A program made the translations under genes and the position numbers. Of a stretch of DNA of 64,000 nt, positions 1 to 8,801 are shown in pieces. This DNA comes from Parahalioglobus pacificus (lineage in GTDB: Bacteria > Pseudomonadota > Gammaproteobacteria > Pseudomonadales > Halieaceae): NCBI RefSeq assembly GCF_014652275.1, contig NZ_BMYM01000001.1, positions 1,736,001 to 1,800,000 on the forward strand, read 5' to 3'. The stretch's first letter is position 1. Every line of letters begins with the position of its first letter. The notes under the pieces are model-generated. The model had not been told where the DNA came from. It searched no databases and saw only the letters and a program-made list of their open reading frames with translations.

Positions 1-82
1 GGTTAACCCCTACGAGATCTGGCAGCTTCAACCCTCGGCTGTGGTGTTTGAGGGTGAGGTGATTCAAGGGGCCATGCCTTAA
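1..82 (+). CDS. C-terminal end of an unidentified protein (partial)
   Basis: An open frame enters from the left edge (codons in phase from base 2) and stops with TAA at 80-82, leaving 26 residues that include NPYEIWQLQPSAVVFEGEV. The fragment looks like real coding sequence (acidic, hydrophobic alternation typical of a closing beta strand) but is too short for me to assign a family. It converges on the minus-strand glutathione S-transferase gene about 90 bases downstream. Confidence 0.45.
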   Translation, partial: VNPYEIWQLQPSAVVFEGEVIQGAMP

Positions 83-173
83 TCCGGGACCGAAGATTTC
101 TTGGCCAAAACGGGCCGCGGCAAGTAAGTCTTGCTCGCCGGAATGTAAACCGCACCTGGAGAGTGCTGCCCGA

Positions 174-1274
174 CTATTCGTTCACCCCCACCATCTTGGT
201 GGATCCATTGAAAGGTAGGCCGGCTTCCTGATCCGGCAGTAGCGGGAGCTCGCTGCGCGCATAAAGCGGGTCCAGGCATCCATGGCGATTAAGCAGTTCT
301 TCAACCTGTGGGCGTGCTGGTGCAGCCATGGCTTCAAGCTCAGCACGCAACTGTGCCAGACACCAGACCCGGTAGCGCGAGTATCGCGCTCCCCGATAAG
401 GCACATTATCAATCGTGGCATCAAAAGTCTTTTTACCCGCAGCAACGGCATCGACGTTAGCGTTCAAATAAGGCAGATAAGCGCGCCCGATTTCATCGAG
501 GATGGGACCAATATCGTTGGGAATTCCCTCCACCCACTCACCCCCCTTGGATGGTGCGTACGCCCAGAGCCTCGCAACCCACGCTAAGGTGGCCGGCGCT
601 TGCTGTCTCAGTATTTCAAGGGGAATCGGATCAAACGCAAAGTGCCGGAAAAAAGGTCCACTAAAACCGATATCCGCCAGAGAAGGCTTGCTGCCGAGCA
701 GAAAATCTCGCTGGGAGAAGATATGTTCCAGTTGCTCGAGCGTCCTTCCGTAAATGGCTTCCGTACCTGCAACAGCCTCAGGCCCGACGCCATCGCCTGC
801 GGTGTAACCACCGCGCTGACGCCGGCGAAGGTTCCACCGTAACAAAGCCTTCGGCGCAGGGAGGTTGCGCACCAACTCATCTACCAAGTGGCGGCTCAGC
901 AGGTAAGCACCCTTGGGGTAGTACCAGCGATAGTGCATAGCAGGGCGCCAGAGCCATTCATCCGCATAGTCTTCCAGTAGCAGACAAAGGAAACGCTGCG
1001 CAGGATCATCAGGAATTATTCGATGTTCGGGAATCTGCGTTTCAAACCATTGAATCATCGCTGTCGTATCGGTCATCCAGCGGCCATCACCCAGTTGCAC
1101 GGTGGGCATCTGGGCCACCCCCAGGTTGGCGATGTTTTGCTTCACCGATTCAGGGAAATACATCGTCTCCTGCGTATAGGGCACGCCCCTTACGCGGAAG
1201 TAGTTTTCCATTTTCCCCGTAAAATACGAAGCGCTTGATCCGTACAACCGGATAGGTGACAGCGAGGTATCCAC
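174..1274 (-). CDS. glutathione S-transferase family protein, long form
   Basis: Predicted cytosolic glutathione S-transferase-like protein of 366 residues. Residues about 7-90 form a thioredoxin-like N-domain: it opens IRLYGSSASYFTGKMENYF, has the cis-proline segment AQMPTVQLGDGRWMTDTTAM, and is followed by a helical C-domain containing FLLGSKPSLADIGFSGPFFRHF, a typical GST C-domain signature. At 366 residues it is clearly longer than the usual 200-230, the extra length lying in the C-terminal half. It is the last gene of a minus-strand run behind a crotonase (12-base gap) and a flavin monooxygenase, which suggests conjugation or isomerisation of a catabolic intermediate rather than general detoxification. 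That role is inference. Confidence 0.85.
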   Translation of the reverse strand: MDTSLSPIRLYGSSASYFTGKMENYFRVRGVPYTQETMYFPESVKQNIANLGVAQMPTVQLGDGRWMTDTTAMIQWFETQIPEHRIIPDDPAQRFLCLLLEDYADEWLWRPAMHYRWYYPKGAYLLSRHLVDELVRNLPAPKALLRWNLRRRQRGGYTAGDGVGPEAVAGTEAIYGRTLEQLEHIFSQRDFLLGSKPSLADIGFSGPFFRHFAFDPIPLEILRQQAPATLAWVARLWAYAPSKGGEWVEGIPNDIGPILDEIGRAYLPYLNANVDAVAAGKKTFDATIDNVPYRGARYSRYRVWCLAQLRAELEAMAAPARPQVEELLNRHGCLDPLYARSELPLLPDQEAGLPFNGSTKMVGVNE

Positions 1275-1286
1275 GGCGGCCCTGCC

Positions 1287-2093
1287 CTACTTGAAGTTCG
1301 CGGCGCGCCCTTCCAGCTCAGCCATAACGGCCTCTATCTGATTGGGCGAGCCGATGATCTGATCCTGAATCACTGACTCCAGCATCAAGCCTTGCTCCCT
1401 GTCGAGGTAGTTAGCGTCGTCCAAAAGCTTTTTGTCCGCGCGAATAGCGTCAGGGTTGCGGGTTGCAATATAAACCGCTGTCTCCATGGCCGCCGCGAGT
1501 GGATCAGCTTCCACCCGTGTGACAAAGCCAAACTGCAATGCCTCATCGACGTCGAACATACGCCCGGTGTAGGTGAGCTCGCGTATCACATCGTCGCGTG
1601 CTAAATGGCGCATGATCTGGGTGCCAGCCATGTCAGGCACCAGGCCCCACTTGATTTCCATAATCGACATACGAGTGCCAGGGGCGGCGTAGCGCATGTC
1701 TGCGCCCAGCGCCAATTGGAATCCGCCGCCAAGAGCCACACCATGTAACACTGCGATGACAGGCATGGGCAGTTCCCGCCAGACCCAGGCAGCGTACTGT
1801 GGTTTGTTAGCGATACCATGGGTACGCGTTTCCAACGTAGTGGGTACACCCTTGTCGGTACTGGCGTCGGGGTCGGCAGCCGCGGCGAAATTTCCCATAT
1901 CCAGGCCTGCGCAGAACGCCTTACCTTCGCCCGAAAGGACCACCACGCGCACGCTCTTGTCGTTGCGTAGCTGTTCTCCCACTTCAATAATGGCGTCGAA
2001 CATCTGCTCGTCCAGCGCGTTCATTTTATCGCTGCGGATCAGACGTACATCGGCGATGCCGTCATTAATGGACAGGGAAACTCGGTCTTTCAT
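1287..2093 (-). CDS. enoyl-CoA hydratase/isomerase (crotonase) family protein
   Basis: A 269-residue crotonase-fold protein, which would act on an acyl-CoA thioester. The two oxyanion-hole segments are visible as GKAFCAGLDMGNF and GVALGGGFQLALGAD, followed by IMEIKWGLVPDMAG, where the usual second catalytic Glu position reads Asp. The start chosen is the ATG at 2093, preceded by TGAGG at good spacing; an in-frame ATG 60 bases upstream would add an unconserved tail. It sits between the flavin monooxygenase and the glutathione S-transferase on the same strand. The family covers hydratases, isomerases and thioesterases, so the exact reaction is open. Confidence 0.88.
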   Translation of the reverse strand: MKDRVSLSINDGIADVRLIRSDKMNALDEQMFDAIIEVGEQLRNDKSVRVVVLSGEGKAFCAGLDMGNFAAAADPDASTDKGVPTTLETRTHGIANKPQYAAWVWRELPMPVIAVLHGVALGGGFQLALGADMRYAAPGTRMSIMEIKWGLVPDMAGTQIMRHLARDDVIRELTYTGRMFDVDEALQFGFVTRVEADPLAAAMETAVYIATRNPDAIRADKKLLDDANYLDREQGLMLESVIQDQIIGSPNQIEAVMAELEGRAANFK

Positions 2094-2171
2094 GGTGTAC
2101 CTCAACTCAGTCTGTGCTGCGCCGAGTCTACCAACCCCTGCCCGTGGCTTCACTAGCGATTTATGGAGTCG

Positions 2172-3629
2172 CTACCGCAGCTCGAAATCGGCCCATTGAG
2201 GCTCGTTCATGGCGTCCACAAACGTCGAATAGGTCCACGGCCAACTGGCGGGTATACCTCGGCTGTCGAGGTACCAGCTGGTGCAGCCCCCCTTGAACCA
2301 CACGGTTTCCCGCGCAGCCTCCGTGCGACGCTGCTCGAAGTCTCGCAGGGCCTCAGCCTTGCAACATAGCTCATCAGCATCACCCGCTGAAATCTTCTCG
2401 ATCAACTGGGCAATGTAATGCCATTGGTGCTCGGCGATATCGATCAGCGAGAAGTTACCCACTGGGCCATTAGGCCCATTGAGCATAAAGAAGTTGGGAA
2501 AGTCCGGCATACTGATCGCATAGTATGCCTTTGGGTGGTCTGCCCAAAATGCATCCAGGCTTTTCCCATCACGACCTGTCACTGTGATCGGTCGCATAAA
2601 GGCACTGGCGTCAAAGCCCGTTGCAAAAACAATCACATCCAGTTCGTGCAGCACGCCATCCTGCGTTCGGATGCCATCCTCTTCGATTGAGGCAATATCC
2701 TCTGTCACTAGCTGGCTTTGCGGATGCTGTATTGCCTGGTAGTAATCCGGAGAGAAGACAAGCCGTTTGCATAAAGGTTTGTGATCGGGGCGCAGCTTTT
2801 CACGCAAATCCGGGTCAGTAACGGACTGTTCTAAATTGCCAAAGCAGGCGGCGGCAATGCCCTTCGCACCCTCTGACTCCTCGTCAATGATTGCCTGGGT
2901 ATATGCGTCAACGGAGGCGTTGTAACCGGCAAAGTCCATGGCCTCTTCCAGCACGGCCGGATCCTCAAACGCCTGTCGCTCCTCGGGCGAAAAGTGCCCG
3001 TTTTCCACAGGCATAATCCACTGGGCCGTGCGCTGGAAATGAACCAGATGCTCTACCTTGCCCGCCAGGGCGGAAATGATCTGAACGCCGGTGGATCCAT
3101 TGCCGATTACACCAACACGCTTACCTTCCAGCGTCACCGAGTGATCCCAGCGCGCGCTGTGAAACAGTGCACCTCTGAAACTGTCTATTCCGTCAATGGC
3201 GGGTAGACGCGGGTGGTGCAACACACCCGTCGCCGCGATCACAATATCTGCTTCGTCCTCCAGCCCACTGCGGCAGCGTAGATGCCAGCGTCCATTATCG
3301 AAACATGCCTCAGTGACTTCCTCACCGAACCGGGTGACTTCGGCCAAGCCGTACTTAGCAAAAACATGTTGAAAATACCCCTGCACTTCCACACCCGGTG
3401 GTAAATGCCGGGTCCACCCGGGATTACGCTCAAATGTGTAGGTATAGTGATGTGATGGCACATCGCAAGTCAGGCCAGGGTAGGTATTCTCACGCCAGGT
3501 ACCCCCCACATTGTCGGCCTTTTCATACAGGGCCAGTTGATCAAAGCCTGCCTCACGCAGTTTTATAGTGGCCAACATACCGGCCATTCCGGCACCCAGC
3601 ACCACCACCCTCAGGTTGCGATCTTTCAT
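2172..3629 (-). CDS. flavin-containing monooxygenase of Baeyer-Villiger type
   Basis: FAD/NADPH-dependent monooxygenase of 485 residues. The N-terminal FAD Rossmann motif is LGAGMAG (residues 11-17). It is followed by a BVMO/FMO-type region GTWRENTYPGLTCDVPSHHY, the Baeyer-Villiger fingerprint FRGALFHSARWD at about 151-162, and a second nucleotide-binding motif VGVIGNGSTG for NADPH. Enzymes of this class insert oxygen next to a ketone or hydroxylate N or S centres. The gene starts 19 bases after the PQQ-type dehydrogenase and precedes the crotonase, so an oxidise-alcohol, oxygenate-ketone, hydrate or isomerise sequence is possible. The substrate cannot be read from the sequence. Confidence 0.9.
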   Translation of the reverse strand: MKDRNLRVVVLGAGMAGMLATIKLREAGFDQLALYEKADNVGGTWRENTYPGLTCDVPSHHYTYTFERNPGWTRHLPPGVEVQGYFQHVFAKYGLAEVTRFGEEVTEACFDNGRWHLRCRSGLEDEADIVIAATGVLHHPRLPAIDGIDSFRGALFHSARWDHSVTLEGKRVGVIGNGSTGVQIISALAGKVEHLVHFQRTAQWIMPVENGHFSPEERQAFEDPAVLEEAMDFAGYNASVDAYTQAIIDEESEGAKGIAAACFGNLEQSVTDPDLREKLRPDHKPLCKRLVFSPDYYQAIQHPQSQLVTEDIASIEEDGIRTQDGVLHELDVIVFATGFDASAFMRPITVTGRDGKSLDAFWADHPKAYYAISMPDFPNFFMLNGPNGPVGNFSLIDIAEHQWHYIAQLIEKISAGDADELCCKAEALRDFEQRRTEAARETVWFKGGCTSWYLDSRGIPASWPWTYSTFVDAMNEPQWADFELR

Positions 3630-3648
3630 CGAGATTCCTTATGTTTTC

Positions 3649-4779
3649 TTAGCGGGGCGTCAATTTGAGCAGGCGACCACCCTGATCGCGGCGCTCATCC
3701 TCCAGCACCCAGACTGCGCCGTCAGGCCCCTCAGTCAATGAGCGGATGCGCTGGCCCATGTCGTAACGTTCAAGCTCACGGGCGCTGCCGTCGTCGAGCA
3801 GCTCTATGCGAATAATGGCTTTTGACCCAAGGCCAGCCGCGAAGGCATTGCCCTGCCACTCGGTGAAACGCTGACCCTTATAAATCATCAAGTCACCCGG
3901 TGCGATGGATGTGGACCACCACAAGGCCGGCTCATCGAACTCGGGACGCGTGTCATGATCGGGCATTTCCCGGCCATCATAGTGGTCGCCATTGGAAACC
4001 GTGGGATAGCCGTAATTGGCACTACGCGTCACCAGGTTCAACTCGTCGCCGTGCAAGGGCCCCATTTCGATCTGCCAGATTCTGCCGTCGGCCGCCTGGT
4101 CAATCCCCAGGGAGTTGCGTGAACCCAGCGCCCAAATCTGGTTGTACACGCCGCCATCGTCCACATTGGGGTCGGTATCGAAGTAACCCATGAAGGGGTT
4201 GTCTTCGGGTACCGAGCCATCGTCATTTAAGCGCAGAATTTTTCCGACATTGCTCTGCATGTCCTGCGCAGGCGTGAACTTCTGCCGATCGCCCGACGTT
4301 ATCCACAGGTATCCGTCGGTATCAATCAGCAGGCGATGGCCGTAATGTCCGCGACCCAACATCTTGGGATACTGTCGCCAAATGACCTGCACGTTCCTTA
4401 GTTGTGGCCGACGTCCCTCGAGATCGAGCTCCGCGTGCGCCACGGCCGCACCGCGCGTGCCGCCAACACCCGCTTCTGCATAGCTCAGGTAAATACGGCT
4501 GTTACTGTCAAACTCAGGGTGCACTAGGACATCACCCAAACCGCCCTGACCGCCAAAATCAACATCGGGAACACCGCCAACGGCCTGTTTCTGCCCTTCT
4601 TCAGTCACCACATACAGCGACCCGGGCTTTTCTGTGACCAACATGCGACCGTCGGGCAAGAACGCCAACGCCCAGGGCTGATCAAAACTCGCTATCTCCT
4701 GCGTATTGAACGGAAGATCGGCACGCGCGCAGGTAGCTGATAACAGTAGAACCAAAGGGGTGAGAATGCGGTGAATCAT
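3649..4779 (-). CDS. PQQ-dependent sugar dehydrogenase family protein (soluble type), exported
   Basis: Beta-propeller dehydrogenase of 376 residues with a cleavable signal peptide (MIHRILTPLVLLLSATCARA). Family motifs include PWALAFLPDGRMLVTEKPG at the N-terminus, GRGHYGHRLLIDTDGYLWI, GSRNSLGIDQ and GPLHGDELN, as in YliI-type aldose sugar dehydrogenases. These are periplasmic enzymes that oxidise aldoses or other alcohols with PQQ. It is the first gene of the minus-strand run leading to the monooxygenase. About 170 bases separate it from the divergent DUF885 gene, and the promoters of both must lie there. PQQ synthesis genes are not in the window. Confidence 0.9.
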   Translation of the reverse strand: MIHRILTPLVLLLSATCARADLPFNTQEIASFDQPWALAFLPDGRMLVTEKPGSLYVVTEEGQKQAVGGVPDVDFGGQGGLGDVLVHPEFDSNSRIYLSYAEAGVGGTRGAAVAHAELDLEGRRPQLRNVQVIWRQYPKMLGRGHYGHRLLIDTDGYLWITSGDRQKFTPAQDMQSNVGKILRLNDDGSVPEDNPFMGYFDTDPNVDDGGVYNQIWALGSRNSLGIDQAADGRIWQIEMGPLHGDELNLVTRSANYGYPTVSNGDHYDGREMPDHDTRPEFDEPALWWSTSIAPGDLMIYKGQRFTEWQGNAFAAGLGSKAIIRIELLDDGSARELERYDMGQRIRSLTEGPDGAVWVLEDERRDQGGRLLKLTPR

Positions 4780-4952
4780 GGTAGGTACCCAATAAACGTG
4801 CGAGCAGTGTAGCGCCGGTTGCGCTCGATGGAGAGAGTACGCGCCTGCCGGGGATTCAGTTTGTTAGCCCAATGGACACAGAGTTTACTCAGCTCAGTTC
4901 TGCGTACCGGGCTACGGTACACTGTTAGCAAAGAGAAACGGGAATACACGCT

Positions 4953-6725
4953 ATGAAAACATCCGTGTGGGGTCTGGGCCTGCTGTGCGCCATCTCGTGG
5001 ACCGCGGGTGGGCACGCCAATGACCAATCAGCGGGTAGCGAGGCTGATCAACAGCTACGTGCCCTTTACACCAAAGAGTGGGAGTGGCGACAAGCGACCA
5101 ACGCTCAGGAGCGCGACGATGAAGGCGGCTGGCGGCGTGCTGATCACTATCCCGATGTATCTGCCGATTCATATGCCGAACGCCTGGCCTACTGGGATAG
5201 CGCACTGGGAAAGTTGGCTGATATAGACCGCGAGTCGCTGGGTGATGAGGAGCGCATCAATGCTGCGGTCTTTGAGCAGATCGTAACTACGCTTGCGTCG
5301 AACGCCCGGTACCGCACTTTCGAAGCGCCGCTTAACTCGGACACGTTTTTCTGGGGCGGACTACACCCTCAGGCAGCGGGTTTTGATACCTATGCCGACT
5401 ACCGGCGTTATGTAGGAAGGCTCAATGACCTGCCGAGCTATTTCGCCCAGCATCAGGAAAACATGCGCGCAGGATTGGCCCGGGGATACACGCCCGCAGC
5501 CATCAGTCTGGCAGGACGGGACGACTCCATTGCTGCCTATATTGTTGAAGGTGAGGAGAACCCCTTTGCCGTTCCACTTGCGCACTTCCCGCCCAGCATG
5601 ACGGCAGCCCAACGCGAGGAGATCAGCCAGGCCGTTATTGAAGCGATAAACCAGTCAGCGGTGCCTGCGTATGCCGATCTATTGGCGTTCATGACCACCG
5701 AGTACCTCCCAAAGGCACGTACCTCATTGGCGGCCGTTGAGCTGCCCGACGGCGAAGCGTTCTACCAAGCGCAGATCAGGGCCTTCACGACACTGGATCT
5801 GAGCGCCGATGAGATTCACAAGCAGGGGCTCGCCGAGGTCGCACGCATTCGTGCCGCCATGGAGGACATTGTTGAGGAAGTGGAGTTCGACGGTGACATG
5901 GCAGAGTTCTTCCACTTCCTGCGCACTGACCCACAGTTCTACGCCAAAACGCCGGATGAACTCATGGGTGTGTCGGCCTATGTGGATAAGCGTATGGCGG
6001 CCCAAATCGACAAGGTACTGGGGTTCCTTCCGCGGAAACGCCACACCATATCCCCCGTGCCCGACGCCATCGCGCCAATTTATACGGCTGGACGTGGCGG
6101 CTATGGTCGCTGCCTGATGAATACCTACAATCTGCCTGCGAGGCCGCTCTACGCCCTGCCGGCACTGACGCTGCATGAGTGTTCACCCGGCCACTCGCTG
6201 CAGGCAGCGATCTCACGAGAAGCACCGGGCGATATTCCAGAATTTCGCGCCTATAACTACTTCTCCGGTTACGGCGAAGGCTGGGGTCTCTACACAGAAT
6301 GGCTGGGCGGCGAAGTCGGCATTTACCGAACGCCCTACGAGCGTTTTGGTCAGCTCACCTACGAAATGTGGCGGGCAGCCCGCCTGGTGATTGACACCGG
6401 CATCCACCAGTATGGCTGGTCACGGGAGAAGGCACAGGACTACCTGCGCAGCAACGCGGCACTGTCTGAGCATGAAATCGTGACTGAGATCGATCGCTAC
6501 ATTTCTTGGCCAGGTCAGGCACTGGCTTACAAGCTGGGGGAAATGCTCATTAGGGAAAAGCGTGCGAAGGCAGAGGCCGAACTGGGTACTGACTTCGACC
6601 AACGCTATTTTCACGACCGCATCCTGGGTCTTCGCTCTGTACCGCTGTGGTTACTGGCGGATGAGCTCGATGACTGGATTGCGGCGGGAGGCCCCAACCC
6701 CTACGAGGGCATGGAACTCGATTGA
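4953..6725 (+). CDS. DUF885 family protein, probable exported metallopeptidase
   Basis: A 590-residue protein with a signal peptide (MKTSVWGLGLLCAISWTAGGHA). The DUF885 family is usually about 550-620 residues. The metal-binding motif HECSPGH is at residues 408-414, and GEGWGLYTEWLG downstream supplies a candidate third ligand region, as usual for this family. Members are thought to be zinc peptidases or carboxypeptidases acting in the periplasm or outside the cell. The gene stands alone, divergent from the sugar dehydrogenase. The biochemical role of the family is poorly defined, so the peptidase call rests on the motif. Confidence 0.88.
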   Translation: MKTSVWGLGLLCAISWTAGGHANDQSAGSEADQQLRALYTKEWEWRQATNAQERDDEGGWRRADHYPDVSADSYAERLAYWDSALGKLADIDRESLGDEERINAAVFEQIVTTLASNARYRTFEAPLNSDTFFWGGLHPQAAGFDTYADYRRYVGRLNDLPSYFAQHQENMRAGLARGYTPAAISLAGRDDSIAAYIVEGEENPFAVPLAHFPPSMTAAQREEISQAVIEAINQSAVPAYADLLAFMTTEYLPKARTSLAAVELPDGEAFYQAQIRAFTTLDLSADEIHKQGLAEVARIRAAMEDIVEEVEFDGDMAEFFHFLRTDPQFYAKTPDELMGVSAYVDKRMAAQIDKVLGFLPRKRHTISPVPDAIAPIYTAGRGGYGRCLMNTYNLPARPLYALPALTLHECSPGHSLQAAISREAPGDIPEFRAYNYFSGYGEGWGLYTEWLGGEVGIYRTPYERFGQLTYEMWRAARLVIDTGIHQYGWSREKAQDYLRSNAALSEHEIVTEIDRYISWPGQALAYKLGEMLIREKRAKAEAELGTDFDQRYFHDRILGLRSVPLWLLADELDDWIAAGGPNPYEGMELD

Positions 6726-6790
6726 GGCAGTGATAGGACTGGACGCAATGGGGTAGCTCCACCGAAGGGCAAAAAATCCTTATGTTCTAA

Positions 6791-6819
6791 TTGCAAATAA
6801 TTCTCATTTGCAATATAAC
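6791..6819 (+). promoter_or_regulatory. Fur-box-type operator inside a sigma-70-like promoter
   Basis: The inverted repeat TTGCAAAT-AATTCTC-ATTTGCAA (6791-6813) has perfect 8-base arms and carries the AATAATTCTCATT core typical of Fur boxes. A plausible -35 hexamer TTGCAA (6791-6796) is followed after exactly 17 bases by a -10 TATAAC (6814-6819), so the operator fills the spacer, the classic layout for iron repression. It lies 32 bases upstream of the first gene of the DUF6607 operon. Confidence 0.75.
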
Positions 6820-6850
6820 TACGCGCTGAAACTAACTGGTTTACAGCGCT

Positions 6851-7312
6851 ATGCTTTCATCAACCAACACTATTGCTCCCAATGTTCTGAGAACGCCACA
6901 ACTTTCGAGTGGCGGCCAACTGCTGTTGTGGAGCATGCGTCAGTGGGTCGCATCCATCCGGCAGGGCCGATGCGCCGGCTGCGATCTTCGCGCACCCTAC
7001 AACGACCTCGACTGCATTCGAGCCATCAGCGAGCTGCATGAAATGATGTGCGTGCTGAGCCGCAGTGCACGCCGCGCCATCGACATCTACCAGCCCGCGG
7101 AACTGGTGATATCGCGTGATGAACGCACATTGTTACAGATTGTCGCGACGGCCTGTCCGTACTCGCTGCGCTATTCCACGCGACGAGCCATGGAAGGTTT
7201 ACTCCATGGTGATGGCCGAGAACTGCTAGAGGCTGCCCGTCAGTATCGCGAAGATATTGAACGCGTTGGCCTCAATGTTGAGGGCTGGGGGGAACTCCGT
7301 GTTGTTCACTGA
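6851..7312 (+). CDS. unknown protein, first gene of a Fur-type operon
   Basis: I do not recognise this 153-residue protein. It has no signal peptide or membrane segment, contains a short Cys pair (RCAGCDL, around residues 40-45) and a predicted helical second half with many Arg residues, which would suit a cytoplasmic protein. The ATG at 6851 has no good Shine-Dalgarno; an in-frame ATG at residue 28 is an alternative start. It follows a Fur-box promoter and its last codons overlap the next small gene, so iron repression and translational coupling are inferred. A role in iron or haem metabolism is suggested only by context. Confidence 0.6.
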   Translation: MLSSTNTIAPNVLRTPQLSSGGQLLLWSMRQWVASIRQGRCAGCDLRAPYNDLDCIRAISELHEMMCVLSRSARRAIDIYQPAELVISRDERTLLQIVATACPYSLRYSTRRAMEGLLHGDGRELLEAARQYREDIERVGLNVEGWGELRVVH

Positions 7313-7451
7313 TAAGCCCGCCGAACATAAATCACTGACAGCATCTCGACAACGAGAACAGCGAGAACTGATTCGGGCTACCGTCGGATGGTTGACTCTG
7401 GGCGTCTTGGGATTGATCGCCTACGCTTGGAGTTGGTCACTAGTTAGCTGA
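7299..7451 (+). CDS. small single-pass membrane protein, Fur-type operon
   Basis: A 50-residue protein read from GTG at 7299, chosen because GGGGGGAA lies six bases upstream. An ATG at 7257 in the same frame would be buried in the preceding gene without a ribosome site. The start overlaps the end of the upstream gene by 14 bases, indicating coupling. The first half is charged and polar (HKSLTASRQREQRELIRATV) and the second half is one transmembrane segment (WLTLGVLGLIAYAWSW). No family is recognised. Position between an unknown protein and the DUF6607 gene under a Fur box suggests an inner-membrane part in iron or haem handling. Confidence 0.55.
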   Translation: MLFTDKPAEHKSLTASRQREQRELIRATVGWLTLGVLGLIAYAWSWSLVS

Positions 7452-7474
7452 CTGGGTGAAGTAAAGGGGGCACC

Positions 7475-8644
7475 GTGTTGAATCTAATCCTTCGCAGGCA
7501 TCGCATGAGAGCTGCATTCGTAGTTGCACTGGGAGCAGCACTGGCACTGGTGGGCAGTGCCGGTGTTAGCGGTTACGGCCCGGCGCAGACCGAGGACAAC
7601 GAGACAGAAGATGGCGAGCGTCAATACACCTATTCCTGGCAGTACGCAGCGGCGAGCGATATGGCACCGCGTGGCGGCACTACGCGCGGAACTGACGTAG
7701 TACTGGTCACACAGCCATCGCCAGCGTGGTTGCGTCTGCAAGAGCCTGGGCTGAGCAAAAAGGAGCGCGACAGGCGCGCTATTCTCAGCATGGCAGGCCC
7801 CTACCGTACAAGCTTCGATTTCATTGAGACCGTTGGTTTTACGGAAGGCTATACGCCGAGCAACCCCTATCAATCATGGGGGACTGAGTACGTCTATGTG
7901 GTAAGCCAGGGGCCAGACCTGATCCAACTGCAGCATATCCTGGTGATGGAGATGCAAGACGAGGACGGCTCGCCTATGGAGCCTATCGTAGTTAAACACT
8001 GGCGCCAGGACTGGATGTTTGAGGCGCCCACGATGCATACGTTCAAGGGCAACCGCGAGTGGGAAAAGCAAGCCGTTAAGGCTGATCGGCGTGAGCACTG
8101 GGTACAGGCCGTCTATCAGGTGGATGATTCACCGCGCTATATGGCGGCAGGTGAATGGCGGCACACGGCCAACTTCTCCAGTTGGGAAAGTGACGAGACC
8201 TGGCGCCCGTTACCGCGCAGGGAGTTCAGCGTGCGACAGGACTACGACGTACTGGTCGGCACCAATCATCACACCATCACTCCGACAGGTTGGGTACAAG
8301 AAGAGCACAATTTGAAAGTCGTGCTCAACGGCCGGGGTGAGGCTGCGGAGGTACTAGCCCGCGAGAATGGCCTGGCGCGCTACGAGCGCATCGCTGATTT
8401 CAACTGGCAACCGGGCGATGACTACTGGGAACGCACTAAACCCTTCTGGGCCACCGTCAGAGCGTATTGGAGCGAAACCTTTGCGAGCCATGACAACATG
8501 GTGATCGCCAAGCGGGCGGATGGGGTCAATATGTTTATGACGCTGTTCCAAATGGCTGAGCAGCCGGGGATTGATTGGGCCGACGAAAGCGAGCAAAAGA
8601 ACCTGGAAGAAGTCATGGCTCGTTACGTGGAATTCCCGCGCTAA
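7475..8644 (+). CDS. DUF6607 family protein, exported
   Basis: A 389-residue protein matching what I recall of the DUF6607 family: the N-terminal block with MAPRGGTTRGTDVVL, the central block RTSFDFIETVGFTEGY, then QSWGTEYVYV, VKHWRQDW, DDSPRYMAAGEW and WRPLPRREFSVR. A signal peptide is present (AFVVALGAALALVGSAGVSG), reached from GTG 7475 (behind AAGGGGG) or ATG 7505. The function of the family is not known to me; homologues are often found near haem or TonB uptake genes in gammaproteobacteria. Here it is the last gene of the Fur-box operon and is followed by a strong terminator. Confidence 0.82.
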   Translation: MLNLILRRHRMRAAFVVALGAALALVGSAGVSGYGPAQTEDNETEDGERQYTYSWQYAAASDMAPRGGTTRGTDVVLVTQPSPAWLRLQEPGLSKKERDRRAILSMAGPYRTSFDFIETVGFTEGYTPSNPYQSWGTEYVYVVSQGPDLIQLQHILVMEMQDEDGSPMEPIVVKHWRQDWMFEAPTMHTFKGNREWEKQAVKADRREHWVQAVYQVDDSPRYMAAGEWRHTANFSSWESDETWRPLPRREFSVRQDYDVLVGTNHHTITPTGWVQEEHNLKVVLNGRGEAAEVLARENGLARYERIADFNWQPGDDYWERTKPFWATVRAYWSETFASHDNMVIAKRADGVNMFMTLFQMAEQPGIDWADESEQKNLEEVMARYVEFPR

Positions 8645-8700
8645 CACTTTCTATCCGCTAGCACTGTAACGGAGGTATGCAGTGCCTTGGATGTTTCCCA

Positions 8701-8725
8701 GGCCCCTTTCCAGGGGCCTTTTTTT
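8701..8725 (+). terminator. rho-independent terminator after the DUF6607 gene
   Basis: GGCCCC-TTTCCA-GGGGCC stem-loop (8701-8718) followed directly by seven T residues. It closes the Fur-box operon. Confidence 0.9.
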
Positions 8726-8801
8726 GGTTTCAGCGGTGGCTTCCTTCAGAAGCTTCGCCAATAATTAAGCGCTCTGCGCGACCCATCGGTGAACCAGCCG
8801 C

